Positions 14,793 through 22,790 of a stretch of 25,847 nt of DNA are shown here, piece by piece (positions within the stretch are counted from its first letter, which is position 1; each line of letters starts with the position of its first letter). The translations under genes were made by a program, and so were the position numbers. Origin of the DNA: Flavobacteriaceae bacterium (lineage in GTDB: Bacteria > Bacteroidota > Bacteroidia > Flavobacteriales > Weeksellaceae); assembly GCA_031273305.1 (NCBI GenBank), contig JAISSC010000080.1:1-25847 (forward strand). Direction: 5' to 3'. The notes below the pieces were generated by a model, which saw nothing but the letters and a program-made list of their open reading frames with translations, was not told where the DNA came from and ran no database searches.

Positions 14793-15806
14793 ATGAATTG
14801 GGAATTTGAAAAAATATCATATCTGTATTTACTGGTTCTTATACCCTTTCTGGTATGGAGAATGCTGTATTTATATGGATGGAAGAGATCAAAAATAACC
14901 CGGTTTGCAGATTCATCTTTACAGGAAAGGATTTTCGGAAATATAAACCTACAGGGATTTATCAGAGATAATATCTGGATAATTATAGCCTTTATCTTGA
15001 TTGTATTAAGTCTGGCGAATTTATTAGGAGGAGTAGAGAAAAAAGAAGTAAAAAGAGAGGGAATTGATATAGTATTCGTAATTGATGTTTCCACCTCGAT
15101 GAATGCAGAAGACGTATTGCCTTCCAGAATAGAGAAAGCCAGAAAAATAATCGGGGATATTATAGCCAAATTAGGAGGAGACAGGGTAGGAATGGTAGTT
15201 TTTGCAGGTCATGCCTATTCGGTTATGCCTTTATCCAACGATTACGGAGCCGCAGAAATATATCTAAGCGGAGTGGACACAAAACTTATTACGGCTCAGG
15301 GAACCAATATTGCAAACGCAGTGCAGGAAGCCTCTAATATGTTATCCCATATTTCCAATACATCCAAAGCCATAGTTTTAGTTTCCGATGGAGAATCCCA
15401 TAAAGGAGAAGTAGATAAAGCACTTGCAATGGCGGATAAAAATGAGATAACTATTTTTTCGGTAGGAATGGGTACACCTCAGGGAGCACCTATACCCGTA
15501 ACCCATCAAAACGGTTATTCCGAATATAAAAAAGACGAAAATGGGGATATTGTCTTAACACGACTGGAAGACAGTTCCCTGAAACAGTTGGCAATAGGAA
15601 CCAAAGGAGCCTATTTCTATGGAGGAAATCCTACCGGTGAAGTAACCCGACAGCTGTTTAACTCGTTGTCAACACTGAATAAAAAAGAACAATCAATAAA
15701 TTATACCAATGATTCAAAACAGTATTTTCAGTTTTCCATCGGAGTGGCTCTGATGATATTAATTATTGTTTCTTTAACAAATTATAGGCGAGATTTTAAC
15801 GTATAA
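14793..15806 (+). CDS. batB: BatB, von Willebrand A membrane protein
   Basis: A 337-residue paralogue of BatA with the same plan: membrane helices near residues 9-25 and 59-78, a VWA domain with metal site DVSTS at 98-102 (the same residue number as in BatA), GTNIANA and VSDGESH, and a C-terminal helix (FQFSIGVALMILIIVSL). It starts 9 bp after batA. The MIDAS residues are all present, so metal-dependent ligand binding should be retained. Confidence 0.93.
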   Translation: MNWEFEKISYLYLLVLIPFLVWRMLYLYGWKRSKITRFADSSLQERIFGNINLQGFIRDNIWIIIAFILIVLSLANLLGGVEKKEVKREGIDIVFVIDVSTSMNAEDVLPSRIEKARKIIGDIIAKLGGDRVGMVVFAGHAYSVMPLSNDYGAAEIYLSGVDTKLITAQGTNIANAVQEASNMLSHISNTSKAIVLVSDGESHKGEVDKALAMADKNEITIFSVGMGTPQGAPIPVTHQNGYSEYKKDENGDIVLTRLEDSSLKQLAIGTKGAYFYGGNPTGEVTRQLFNSLSTLNKKEQSINYTNDSKQYFQFSIGVALMILIIVSLTNYRRDFNV

Positions 15807-15812
15807 TCTTAG

Positions 15813-15820
15813 TACCTTTG
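15813..15820 (+). promoter_or_regulatory. Promoter-like TACCTTTG in the batB-batC gap
   Basis: TACCTTTG is an exact -7 match within the 16-bp space between batB and batC, only 2 bp before the batC ATG. A transcript from it would begin at or inside the first codon, so it would be leaderless from the second ATG at 15826, or the match is fortuitous. Confidence 0.3.
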
Positions 15821-15822
15821 TT

Positions 15823-16659
15823 ATGATGTATGTAAAAGTAAAATATTGGACATTAATACTCTTCCTTTTCTCTGTAAATTTCCTGCCTGCACAGGATAAT
15901 AAGGCAAGAAAATATTTAATAGAAGGGAACAAAAACTATTTGGCAGCTTCCTATGACGAAGCCGCAGCTAATTATTTGAGAGCAGTGCAGGAGGGAGAAG
16001 ATTCGTATAAATCTAATTTTAATCTGGGGAATGCGATGTATAAATTAAAAAAGTATGACGATGCCTTGTCGCAGTATGAAAAATCGGTTAAATTGGCAAC
16101 CGATAACATCGACAGGTCAAATGCGTACTTTAATATAGGAGACAGTTATTATCAGAAAAAAGAATACGCACGGGCGGCAGAAGCGTTCAAAAAAGTGTTA
16201 CAAATAAATCCCAAAGACGAAAGAGCAAGATATAATTATACATTAGCAAAGCAAAAAGCAAAAGAACAGCAGGAAGATAAGGGGCAACAGCAACAAGATC
16301 AGTCCGCGAACGGTCAGGATAAACAAAAGAACGGAGGGAATAAAGAATCTCAGGAGCAGCAGCAGGGACAGTCTCAGAATCAATTTCAGGATAAAAAAGA
16401 GAACAACCAACAAGGACAATCAGGAGGAAAAGGAGAACAGCAGTCCGGGCAGGGAAGCGGAGATGAGGAAGGTCAGCACTCTATAGAGAATTTAAAATCA
16501 CATACCGATAATACAAATTTCCCTGAAAAAGAAAAAGCCCGGAAGCAATATTATGAGGGTATTTTGGGAGCAATGGAAGAACAGGAAAAAAGAGCACAAC
16601 AGAAAATTATAAATAAAAAAGTACCTCCATCTCAAAATCAGCGAGGTAAAGACTGGTGA
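15823..16659 (+). CDS. batC: BatC, tetratricopeptide-repeat protein
   Basis: A 278-residue secreted or periplasmic protein; starts at tandem ATGs 15823/15826. A signal peptide ends near residue 24 (LPAQ). At least three TPR units follow (GNKNYLAASYDEAAANYLRA; LGNAMYKLKKYDDALSQYEK; GDSYYQKKEYARAAEAFKKV, about residues 35-135). A low-complexity Gln/Gly/Asn/Lys-rich stretch at about 148-222 then leads to a conserved C-terminal helix (LGAMEEQEKRAQQK) and a basic tail. The TPR part probably scaffolds the Bat complex. Its stop codon overlaps the batD start as TGATG. Confidence 0.9.
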   Translation: MMYVKVKYWTLILFLFSVNFLPAQDNKARKYLIEGNKNYLAASYDEAAANYLRAVQEGEDSYKSNFNLGNAMYKLKKYDDALSQYEKSVKLATDNIDRSNAYFNIGDSYYQKKEYARAAEAFKKVLQINPKDERARYNYTLAKQKAKEQQEDKGQQQQDQSANGQDKQKNGGNKESQEQQQGQSQNQFQDKKENNQQGQSGGKGEQQSGQGSGDEEGQHSIENLKSHTDNTNFPEKEKARKQYYEGILGAMEEQEKRAQQKIINKKVPPSQNQRGKDW

Positions 16660-18455
16660 TGAAGAAAATTTTAATAGTATTTTTTATTGTTTTTTTAGGA
16701 GTAGTCCGGATAACAGCCCAGATAACTTTTCAGGCAATACCGCAAAAAAAAGAGGTAAGTCTGGATGAGCCTGTCCGTATACAATTTATTCTTTCCATAA
16801 AAAACAAAGAGGTCAGAGAAATAGGAAACATCAAATTACCTGCATTTACCAATGCACAAGTGATAGGACGGCAGGTGCTTGAAAACCACAGTTATGATGA
16901 AGAGGGGAATGTAATTATAGAATATGGCGAGGAAGTAGGGTTACGTACCCTCAAGACCGGAAATGTAAAAATAGGGGAGGCTACCGTAGTGGTAGATGGA
17001 AAAACATACAGTACAAAGCCGATTACAGTTGCCATAGTGGCGAGTAACAATCACCATGAAGAAGGAATTGTCCCCTCAAAAATGGGAGAAGCATTTTTAT
17101 CCCTTAAAGTATCCGAAAAAAATCCGTATCAGAACGAGGGAATTGTTGCACAATTAAATTTTTATACCCGGCGTATAGAATTGTTGAACACTATGACACA
17201 TTTGGTTCCTCCCAACTTTCAGGGATTATTTGTTCAGCCTGTAAAAGAGAGGAGTAATACCTACAAACAGGAAATTATCAACGGAGAAATATATTTTTGC
17301 AGCCTGATAAGTTCTTATGTTATGTTTCCCTCTAAATCCGGGACAACGGTAATAAGTCCGTTTACGTTAACATTAACCGTTCCGGATGGATTTTTTAATG
17401 AACAGGAGATATATATAAGATCAACGCCGGTCACCCTGCAGGTAAAAAAACTACCGGAAGATTCCCCCGAAGATTTTTACGGAATAGTAGGGAATTATAC
17501 ACTAAAAGCGACTTCCAGTACAAAAAAGCTAAAGACGGAAGAAGCCGCAACTATCCGTGTTGAAATAGCCGGAAAAGGGAATATAGGATTGGTGAAAGTT
17601 CCCGGAATATCAGCAACCCCTGAGGGAATAGAACTGTTTCCTCCCAAGAGCAGGCTGGAATCAATCCCGACATTGGAGGGAGTGATTGGAAAGATAAGCG
17701 CATCCACCGTATTGGTTCCTCACAAAGGAGGAAAATATGATATAAAGATAAATCCATTTAGCTTTTTTGACCCACAAGAAGGGATATTTAAAAAGTTGTC
17801 CGCAGATTCCATTAGCCTAACCGTAGTGGAGCCGGTTATAGATAAAAAAGACAGTTCCGGTTTTCAAACGATACGTGATTCGGAAAGAACGGAAACCTAT
17901 ATTCCCGATGTTCCGGTAAATGATGTTATCTCAAAAGTATTCGATAAAAAAGAGGAAAAATTCAATATCCCGTTGATAATTCTGATAATAAGTATAATCA
18001 TCGCCACGATGGGAATCGTTTATTTTAAGTTTATCAGAAAAAACAAATCAGGTCAGGGAAAGCCCGAAGAAGTCCTCCCCGAGACGGATGGAAAGTCTAA
18101 ATTAGATAAACTCCAATTCCCATCGAAAGGAACAGATAAAAAAGATATTGTTTCGGAGTTGTTCCAATTGAAGAAGATAGCAGAGAAAGGAGAAGATAAA
18201 AAAGGATTTTATACCTTATTGGGGTCTCTTTTACAAGAAGCAGCATATCAAAATCTGAATATTACCAAAGAACAATTTATAACCATGTCGGATATAGAAG
18301 AAAAATTATCCAATAAATTTGGAGATGAATTTTCGGATGAGTGGAAGAATATGCTTTTAAAATCTCAGATCGAACAATATTCAGGTTTATCCGATAAAGA
18401 TTCCTTATTGTCAGGCTATTTAAAAGCAGAAGAATTAATAAAAAAGCTAAGTTAA
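16659..18455 (+). CDS. batD: BatD, oxygen-tolerance membrane protein
   Basis: A 598-residue protein from the ATG at 16659; a GTG one codon earlier is also in frame but the TGATG coupling to batC favours the ATG. A signal peptide (1-20, ending ITAQ) precedes a long periplasmic region of repeated beta domains to about residue 430 (for example AIPQKKEVSLDEPVRIQF and LKATSSTKKLKTEEAATIRV). A membrane helix (IPLIILIISIIIATMGIVYF, about 436-457) and a helical cytoplasmic domain of about 140 residues follow. It is the last gene of the operon; no batE follows. The repeat at 18448-18577 begins over its final codons. Confidence 0.9.
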   Translation: MKKILIVFFIVFLGVVRITAQITFQAIPQKKEVSLDEPVRIQFILSIKNKEVREIGNIKLPAFTNAQVIGRQVLENHSYDEEGNVIIEYGEEVGLRTLKTGNVKIGEATVVVDGKTYSTKPITVAIVASNNHHEEGIVPSKMGEAFLSLKVSEKNPYQNEGIVAQLNFYTRRIELLNTMTHLVPPNFQGLFVQPVKERSNTYKQEIINGEIYFCSLISSYVMFPSKSGTTVISPFTLTLTVPDGFFNEQEIYIRSTPVTLQVKKLPEDSPEDFYGIVGNYTLKATSSTKKLKTEEAATIRVEIAGKGNIGLVKVPGISATPEGIELFPPKSRLESIPTLEGVIGKISASTVLVPHKGGKYDIKINPFSFFDPQEGIFKKLSADSISLTVVEPVIDKKDSSGFQTIRDSERTETYIPDVPVNDVISKVFDKKEEKFNIPLIILIISIIIATMGIVYFKFIRKNKSGQGKPEEVLPETDGKSKLDKLQFPSKGTDKKDIVSELFQLKKIAEKGEDKKGFYTLLGSLLQEAAYQNLNITKEQFITMSDIEEKLSNKFGDEFSDEWKNMLLKSQIEQYSGLSDKDSLLSGYLKAEELIKKLS

Positions 18456-18577
18456 CCTGAGGATTACCGCACTTCGTTTGCAATGGGTAGATTGCCACGC
18501 TCCACTGCGTTCCGCTCGCAAAAACATCACGCACAGAATATTACGTTTGTATAGACACCCAATTTAGACGTCTCCAC
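18448..18577. repeat. Composite palindromic repeat, short copy (R1)
   Basis: It shares four blocks in the same order with the copy at 21747-22089: TAAGTTAACCTG (18448-18459); GCACTTCGTTTGCAAT (18469-18484), followed by GATTGCCAC and a TCCACTNCGTTCC-like stretch; ACGCACAG (18529-18536); and CCCAATTT with CGTCTCCAC (18558-18577). It occupies most of the 191-bp space between batD and recJ. No ORF of coding character. It looks like a shortened, non-autonomous dispersed element. Confidence 0.6.
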
Positions 18578-18632
18578 AATTTTTCACCGATTACGTATTA
18601 GATGTAAATGTCAGGGGTTAAATAAAAATAAT

Positions 18633-18640
18633 TACCTTTG
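18633..18640 (+). promoter_or_regulatory. -7 element of recJ
   Basis: TACCTTTG is an exact TAnnTTTG match ending 6 bp before the recJ ATG at 18647. The transcript would have almost no 5' leader. No clear -33 box. Confidence 0.5.
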
Positions 18641-18646
18641 TAGACT

Positions 18647-20356
18647 ATGCAAAATCGTTGGTTACTCCTATCTCGACCGAATCCTGCCATCGCTCAAAAA
18701 CTTGCTGAGGAACTGGGATTCCCTCAGGAAATCACGAATTTACTCTTACAACGGGATATTGATACTTTCGATAAAACTAAAGAATTCTTTAAACCGTCTC
18801 TGGATAAACTTCACGACCCTTTTCTTATGAAAGACATGGACGTAGCCGTAGAAAGAATTATCCGGGCGGTGGAAAACAATGAAAAAATATTGATATATGG
18901 AGACTACGATGTAGATGGTACTACCGCAGTATCAATGATGTATCTGTTTATATCTTCTTTTTACACCAATATAGATTATTACATACCCGACCGATACGAA
19001 GAAGGATACGGAATTTCTTATCAGGGAGTGGATTTTGCTTTTGATAACGGTTTTTCCCTAATCATCGCTCTGGATTGCGGGATAAAAGAGGCAGAAAAAA
19101 CCCTTTACGCTAAAGAAAAAGGAATTGATCTTATCATTTGCGACCATCACTTACCCGATGATATGATTCCCGAAGCAGTTGCCATACTCGACCCGCAACG
19201 CCCTGACTGTAACTATCCTTACAAGTTTTTAAGCGGTTGTGGCGTCGGATTTAAACTTATTCAGGCAATATCCATAACAAAACAAATTCCTCTTGAAAAG
19301 ATAAGTTCTTATCTGGATTTGGTGGCTGTCAGTATTGCGGCAGATATTGTTCCCATCACCGGAGAAAACCGCATTCTTACTGCTTTCGGGTTGAAACGAT
19401 TATTGGATGATCCTCGAACCGGACTAAAAGCCTTTATCCCAAAGGAAACACGCGAAACCTTTTCAGTAAACAACGTGGTTTTTGGTATTGCTCCAAAGAT
19501 AAATGCTGCGGGGAGGATAAGCCATGCACGCAATGCTGTGGAACTGCTTATTTCTCAAAATGAAATCGATGCACGTAAGATATATTCCCGAATTAACGAA
19601 CTCAATAATGAACGACGGGAACTGGATGCCAATATTACCTCCGAAGCTATTCAGGAAATCGTAAAAACCGGACAAACAAAAACATATTCCACTGTGGTTT
19701 TTAATCGAAAATGGCACAAGGGAGTTATCGGAATTGTGGCTTCAAGGCTGATTGAAGAATATTACCGCCCTACGATAGTCTTCACGGAGGGAAAGAACAA
19801 AGACCTGGTTGCCTCTGCCCGAAGCGTAGTGGGGTTTGATATATATAAGGCACTGGAAGCTACTTCTGAATATCTGGAACAATTCGGCGGACACATGTAT
19901 GCTGCCGGTCTTTCCATTAAAAAAGAAAATTTTTTATTCTTTAAGGAAAAATTTGAATCCGTAGTAAAAGAGACCATCAAAGAGAATCAAAGAACTCCTA
20001 CCATTGAAATTGATGAAGAAATTTCTCTGAATATTATAAATAAGCGATTTTTCAGACTTATCAATTATTTTGAACCTTTCGGTCCCGGAAATATGCGCCC
20101 TGTCTTTCTGGCAAAACAGGTGAATTTCGGAGGAGATTATACACTTATGGGAAAGGATAAATCTCACCTGAAGATGATTGTCTTTCAGGATAATATCAAA
20201 AACGCCTTTGAAGCTATCGCCTTTAAGATGGGACACTTACTTCCTAAATTTGAAAAGTATCCTTTTGATATGGTCTTTACTTTATATGAAAATTACTGGC
20301 AGGGGAAAACCTTTTACCAACTTCAAATTCGTGATGTCAAATTTTATGAAAATTAA
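18647..20356 (+). CDS. recJ: Single-stranded-DNA-specific exonuclease RecJ
   Basis: A 569-residue DHH/DHHA1 phosphoesterase, normal length for the family. It degrades single-stranded DNA 5' to 3' in recombination and mismatch or base-excision repair. Metal-binding motifs are intact: YGDYDVDGTTA at 84-94, ALDCGI at 141-146, CDHHLPDD at 165-172 and SIAADIVPITGENR in motif IV. The DHHA1 part shows GVIGIVASRLIEEYYRPTIV and FGGHMYAAGLSI. The OB-fold C-terminus with FEPFGPGNMRPVF is present. nadD follows after 17 bp and is probably co-transcribed. Confidence 0.97.
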   Translation: MQNRWLLLSRPNPAIAQKLAEELGFPQEITNLLLQRDIDTFDKTKEFFKPSLDKLHDPFLMKDMDVAVERIIRAVENNEKILIYGDYDVDGTTAVSMMYLFISSFYTNIDYYIPDRYEEGYGISYQGVDFAFDNGFSLIIALDCGIKEAEKTLYAKEKGIDLIICDHHLPDDMIPEAVAILDPQRPDCNYPYKFLSGCGVGFKLIQAISITKQIPLEKISSYLDLVAVSIAADIVPITGENRILTAFGLKRLLDDPRTGLKAFIPKETRETFSVNNVVFGIAPKINAAGRISHARNAVELLISQNEIDARKIYSRINELNNERRELDANITSEAIQEIVKTGQTKTYSTVVFNRKWHKGVIGIVASRLIEEYYRPTIVFTEGKNKDLVASARSVVGFDIYKALEATSEYLEQFGGHMYAAGLSIKKENFLFFKEKFESVVKETIKENQRTPTIEIDEEISLNIINKRFFRLINYFEPFGPGNMRPVFLAKQVNFGGDYTLMGKDKSHLKMIVFQDNIKNAFEAIAFKMGHLLPKFEKYPFDMVFTLYENYWQGKTFYQLQIRDVKFYEN

Positions 20357-20373
20357 TACCCTTTTTTAGCAAT

Positions 20374-20949
20374 ATGAAAACAGGCTTATTTTTCGGTTCA
20401 TTCAATCCCATCCATATAGGGCATTTAATTATAGCCAACTTTATTATCGAAAATTCGGATTTGGATAAAATATGGTTTGTGGTTACGCCTCAAAATCCCT
20501 TAAAAAAAAGGTCATCTCTACTTGATGACCATCACAGGCTGGAAATGGTAAATCTGGCAATTCAAAAATACCCGAAATTCCAGTCTTCCAACATAGAGTT
20601 TTTCCTGCCAAAACCATCTTACACCATTGATACATTGGTTTCCCTCAAGGAGAAATATCCTGAGTATAATTTTATCTTATTAATGGGAGAGGATAATCTT
20701 AACACCTTCCACAAGTGGAAAAACTATGAACAAATCTTGAAATATCACTCTATTTTAGTATATCCGCGTGTTGCTGCTCCTCCGACGGCTCTTCCCGTTT
20801 CCCATCCGAATATCAGTAAAGTATCCGCTCCTGTTATAGAAATTTCATCTACCACCATCCGACAAATGATAAAGGAGGATAAAAACGTTCGTCCTATGCT
20901 TCCTCCGGAAGTTTTTGATTACATAGACGGAAGCAATCTGTATAGATAA
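20374..20949 (+). CDS. nadD: Nicotinate-nucleotide adenylyltransferase
   Basis: A 191-residue nucleotidyltransferase that joins nicotinate mononucleotide to AMP in NAD synthesis. It has GSFNPIHIGH at 8-17 (HIGH adenylyl-transfer motif 14-17), VTPQNPLKK, the acid-recognition region SYTIDTLVSLKEKYP, LMGEDNL and the C-terminal ISSTTIR motif. Sequence style (LIMGEDNLxxxHKWKNYE) is that of Bacteroidota NadD. It sits 17 bp after recJ and 44 bp before queE. Confidence 0.95.
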   Translation: MKTGLFFGSFNPIHIGHLIIANFIIENSDLDKIWFVVTPQNPLKKRSSLLDDHHRLEMVNLAIQKYPKFQSSNIEFFLPKPSYTIDTLVSLKEKYPEYNFILLMGEDNLNTFHKWKNYEQILKYHSILVYPRVAAPPTALPVSHPNISKVSAPVIEISSTTIRQMIKEDKNVRPMLPPEVFDYIDGSNLYR

Positions 20950-20961
20950 TTTCTTTTTTTG

Positions 20962-20969
20962 TACCTTTG
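20962..20969 (+). promoter_or_regulatory. -7 element of queE
   Basis: TACCTTTG, an exact TAnnTTTG match, ends 24 bp before the queE ATG, so queE probably has its own promoter inside the recJ-nadD-queE run. Confidence 0.5.
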
Positions 20970-20993
20970 CGGGCTGTTTTTGAATAACAAACA

Positions 20994-21620
20994 ATGACTG
21001 AAAGAGATAAAGAGCCGGAGTTGGGATTTTTCCTGCCTGTTATGGAACATTTCTATACATTACAGGGAGAAGGGAAACATACCGGAACCGCTGCTTATTT
21101 TATTCGAATCGGAGGTTGCGATGTAGGCTGTCACTGGTGTGATGTAAAAGAAAGCTGGAACCCCGCTATACATCCGGTAAGTCCCGTAGAAGAAATTGCA
21201 AAGATTGCCGCTTCTCACGCAAAAACAATCGTTTTGACCGGAGGAGAGCCTTTGATGTGGAATTTGGAGCCGTTAACCAAACTGTTAAAAGAAGCCGGCT
21301 GCACCATTCACATAGAAACTTCCGGAGCTTACCCGCTAACCGGCTACATAGACTGGATTTGCCTCTCTCCTAAAAAAACTTCTTTACCTCTGGAAACTAT
21401 TTATTCCCAAGCACATGAGCTGAAAGTAATCATTTATAATCAACACGATTTTATTTTTGCCGAAGAACAAGCCTCAAAAGTAAACCGTAATGCAATCTTA
21501 TATCTGCAACCGGAATGGAGCAACAGGGAAAAAATGACCCCGAAGATCATTGAGTATATCATGAAAAACCCTAAATGGCGAATTTCCCTGCAAACTCATA
21601 AGTACCTTAATATTCCTTAA
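20994..21620 (+). CDS. queE: 7-carboxy-7-deazaguanine synthase
   Basis: A 208-residue radical-SAM enzyme that ring-contracts 6-carboxy-tetrahydropterin to 7-carboxy-7-deazaguanine on the way to queuosine. The cluster cysteines are C42, C46 and C49 in GGCDVGCHWCD, the CX3CX2C spacing of the usual radical-SAM motif. Other blocks: FYTLQGEGKHTGTAAYFIR, VLTGGEPLMW (SAM-binding GGE), HIETSGAYP, CLSPKK and a C-terminal SLQTHKYLNIP, all typical of QueE from this phylum. Length is normal. queC and queD are not adjacent. Confidence 0.95.
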   Translation: MTERDKEPELGFFLPVMEHFYTLQGEGKHTGTAAYFIRIGGCDVGCHWCDVKESWNPAIHPVSPVEEIAKIAASHAKTIVLTGGEPLMWNLEPLTKLLKEAGCTIHIETSGAYPLTGYIDWICLSPKKTSLPLETIYSQAHELKVIIYNQHDFIFAEEQASKVNRNAILYLQPEWSNREKMTPKIIEYIMKNPKWRISLQTHKYLNIP

Positions 21621-21702
21621 TAGCAAAGCAGATTGCATAAGGGATAAACAGACTTCGTTACAAGAAAACCCCTAAATAACGTGAGTTCGGGATAAGAACG
21701 GA

Positions 21703-21729
21703 GCACGGCTTTGCTTCGCAAAGCCGTGC
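21703..21729. terminator. Strong GC-rich hairpin downstream of queE
   Basis: A perfect 12-bp stem, GCACGGCTTTGC (21703-21714) with GCAAAGCCGTGC (21718-21729), closes a 3-base TTC loop. It lies 83 bp after the queE stop and is followed by AT-rich but not T-run sequence, so it could be a weak terminator or a repeat-derived structure. Confidence 0.5.
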
Positions 21730-21746
21730 AATATATTGATATATAA

Positions 21747-22089
21747 TAAGTTAACCTGTCATTGCGAACCGAAGGTGTGGCAATCTCAGCCTATTGCGAG
21801 GAGGAACGACGAAGCAAAGACTTAATGCACAGGTGGTTGTTGCACTTCGTTTGCAATAATATGAGATTGCCACATTCCACTTCGTTCCATTCGCAATGAC
21901 GAGACGTAATTTGTTGTGTATAAATGCGTTATGCCCCACGCCTGTTGGTAGGTATGTAATAAATTACGCCTGCGAATTCCGTTAGGAATTCAAGTTCGGT
22001 AGAATAAAGATAACGTAATAGTGTCCTGCGTGTCGTCAGACATGCAACAATGATAACGCACAGAGACGTCCCAATTTGGGCGTCTCCAC
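21747..22089. repeat. Composite palindromic repeat, long copy (R2)
   Basis: It opens with TAAGTTAACCTG as R1 does. Bases 21758-21900 form an imperfect inverted repeat: GTCATTGCGAA and TGTGGCAATCT on the left return inverted on the right, with the left arm lacking about 8 bases. A direct variant, ATTGCGAGGAGGAACGACGA, lies between them. Further blocks are GCACTTCGTTTGCAAT (21842-21857), a GAATTCC/GGAATTC hairpin (21974-21991), ACGCACAG (22056-22063) and a GAGACG palindrome (22063-22086). The CATTGCGA...GAAGCAATCT style recalls dispersed repeats found in many Bacteroidota genomes. No transposase is present. Confidence 0.6.
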
Positions 22090-22159
22090 GTTATTAGAGT
22101 TAACTTTTGTTGAATTTACTGATTGAATCTACAGTTTTGTGAATTTCGGGCTATTGATT

Positions 22160-22192
22160 TTTGGTGATGCAAAATAAAATATGATACCTTTG
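22160..22192 (+). promoter_or_regulatory. Promoter of the pabABC operon
   Basis: TTTG at 22160-22163 is followed after 21 bp by TACCTTTG at 22185-22192, a good match to the Bacteroidota housekeeping promoter. The ATG of pabA is 16 bp further on. Confidence 0.6.
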
Positions 22193-22208
22193 CATTTATC
22201 ATTTTTCA

Positions 22209-22790
22209 ATGAAAGTACTCCTGATAGATAATAACGATTCATTTACTTATAATCTTCTACACCTGATAAAATCAGTTTGCAATAAAGAAGATATTATTAA
22301 GATTTGTCTTCGTAACAAACTTACCATGACGATGGTATCTGATTTTGATAGGATAGTCATTTCTCCCGGTTCCGGCATACCATCCGAAGCCGGAATTATT
22401 GGTCAGACCATTAAAACATATGAAGGACGGACGCCAATACTGGGTATTTGCCTTGGATATCAGGCAATAGCCGAATATTATGGAGCAAATATCCGTAATA
22501 TGGAAAAACCCGCTCATGGAATCCGATCTACCATAACAATAAACGATCACAGCCGTTTATTTTTGGGGATGAATAAAAAAATTATGGCAGGCAGGTATCA
22601 TTCATGGCGTGTCTTAAAAGAAAACTTTCCTGATTGCCTGAAAGTAACGTCCGTTGATGATGAAGGGAATATCATGTCGTTATCACATCGGAAATATAAT
22701 ATACACGGATTACAGTTCCACCCCGAATCGTTCATGACAGATTGTGGAAAAACTATTATGTCCAACTTCCTGAACAACCTTAAAGGATGA
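22209..22790 (+). CDS. pabA: Aminodeoxychorismate synthase component II (glutamine amidotransferase)
   Basis: A 193-residue class-I glutamine amidotransferase that releases ammonia for its partner. The catalytic triad is visible: C81 in LGICLGYQ, H171 and E173 in GLQFHPESF. The oxyanion region SPGSG lies at 52-56, and LLIDNNDSFTYNL is the usual N-terminus of PabA/TrpG. The choice of PabA over TrpG rests on the partner gene, which has a PMKGT motif, and on the pabC-like gene downstream. Its TGA overlaps the next ATG (ATGA). Confidence 0.9.
   Translation: MKVLLIDNNDSFTYNLLHLIKSVCNKEDIIKICLRNKLTMTMVSDFDRIVISPGSGIPSEAGIIGQTIKTYEGRTPILGICLGYQAIAEYYGANIRNMEKPAHGIRSTITINDHSRLFLGMNKKIMAGRYHSWRVLKENFPDCLKVTSVDDEGNIMSLSHRKYNIHGLQFHPESFMTDCGKTIMSNFLNNLKG

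Larger units (their letters stand above)
21621..22208. other. Gene-free 588-bp intergenic region rich in palindromes
   Basis: It contains no convincing ORF. The only open frame of note (minus, 21751-21939) is built from palindromic repeat arms. It holds a strong hairpin at 21703-21729, the composite repeat R2 at 21747-22089 and the pabA promoter at 22160-22192. Confidence 0.7.

Noticed and set aside
21751..21939. 62-codon minus-strand frame as a small gene
   Set aside because: It consists entirely of palindromic repeat arms and has no ribosome-binding or protein-family support.
21747..22089. CRISPR array
   Set aside because: Repeated motifs are inverted and of differing length and spacing, with no regular repeat-spacer pattern and no cas gene.
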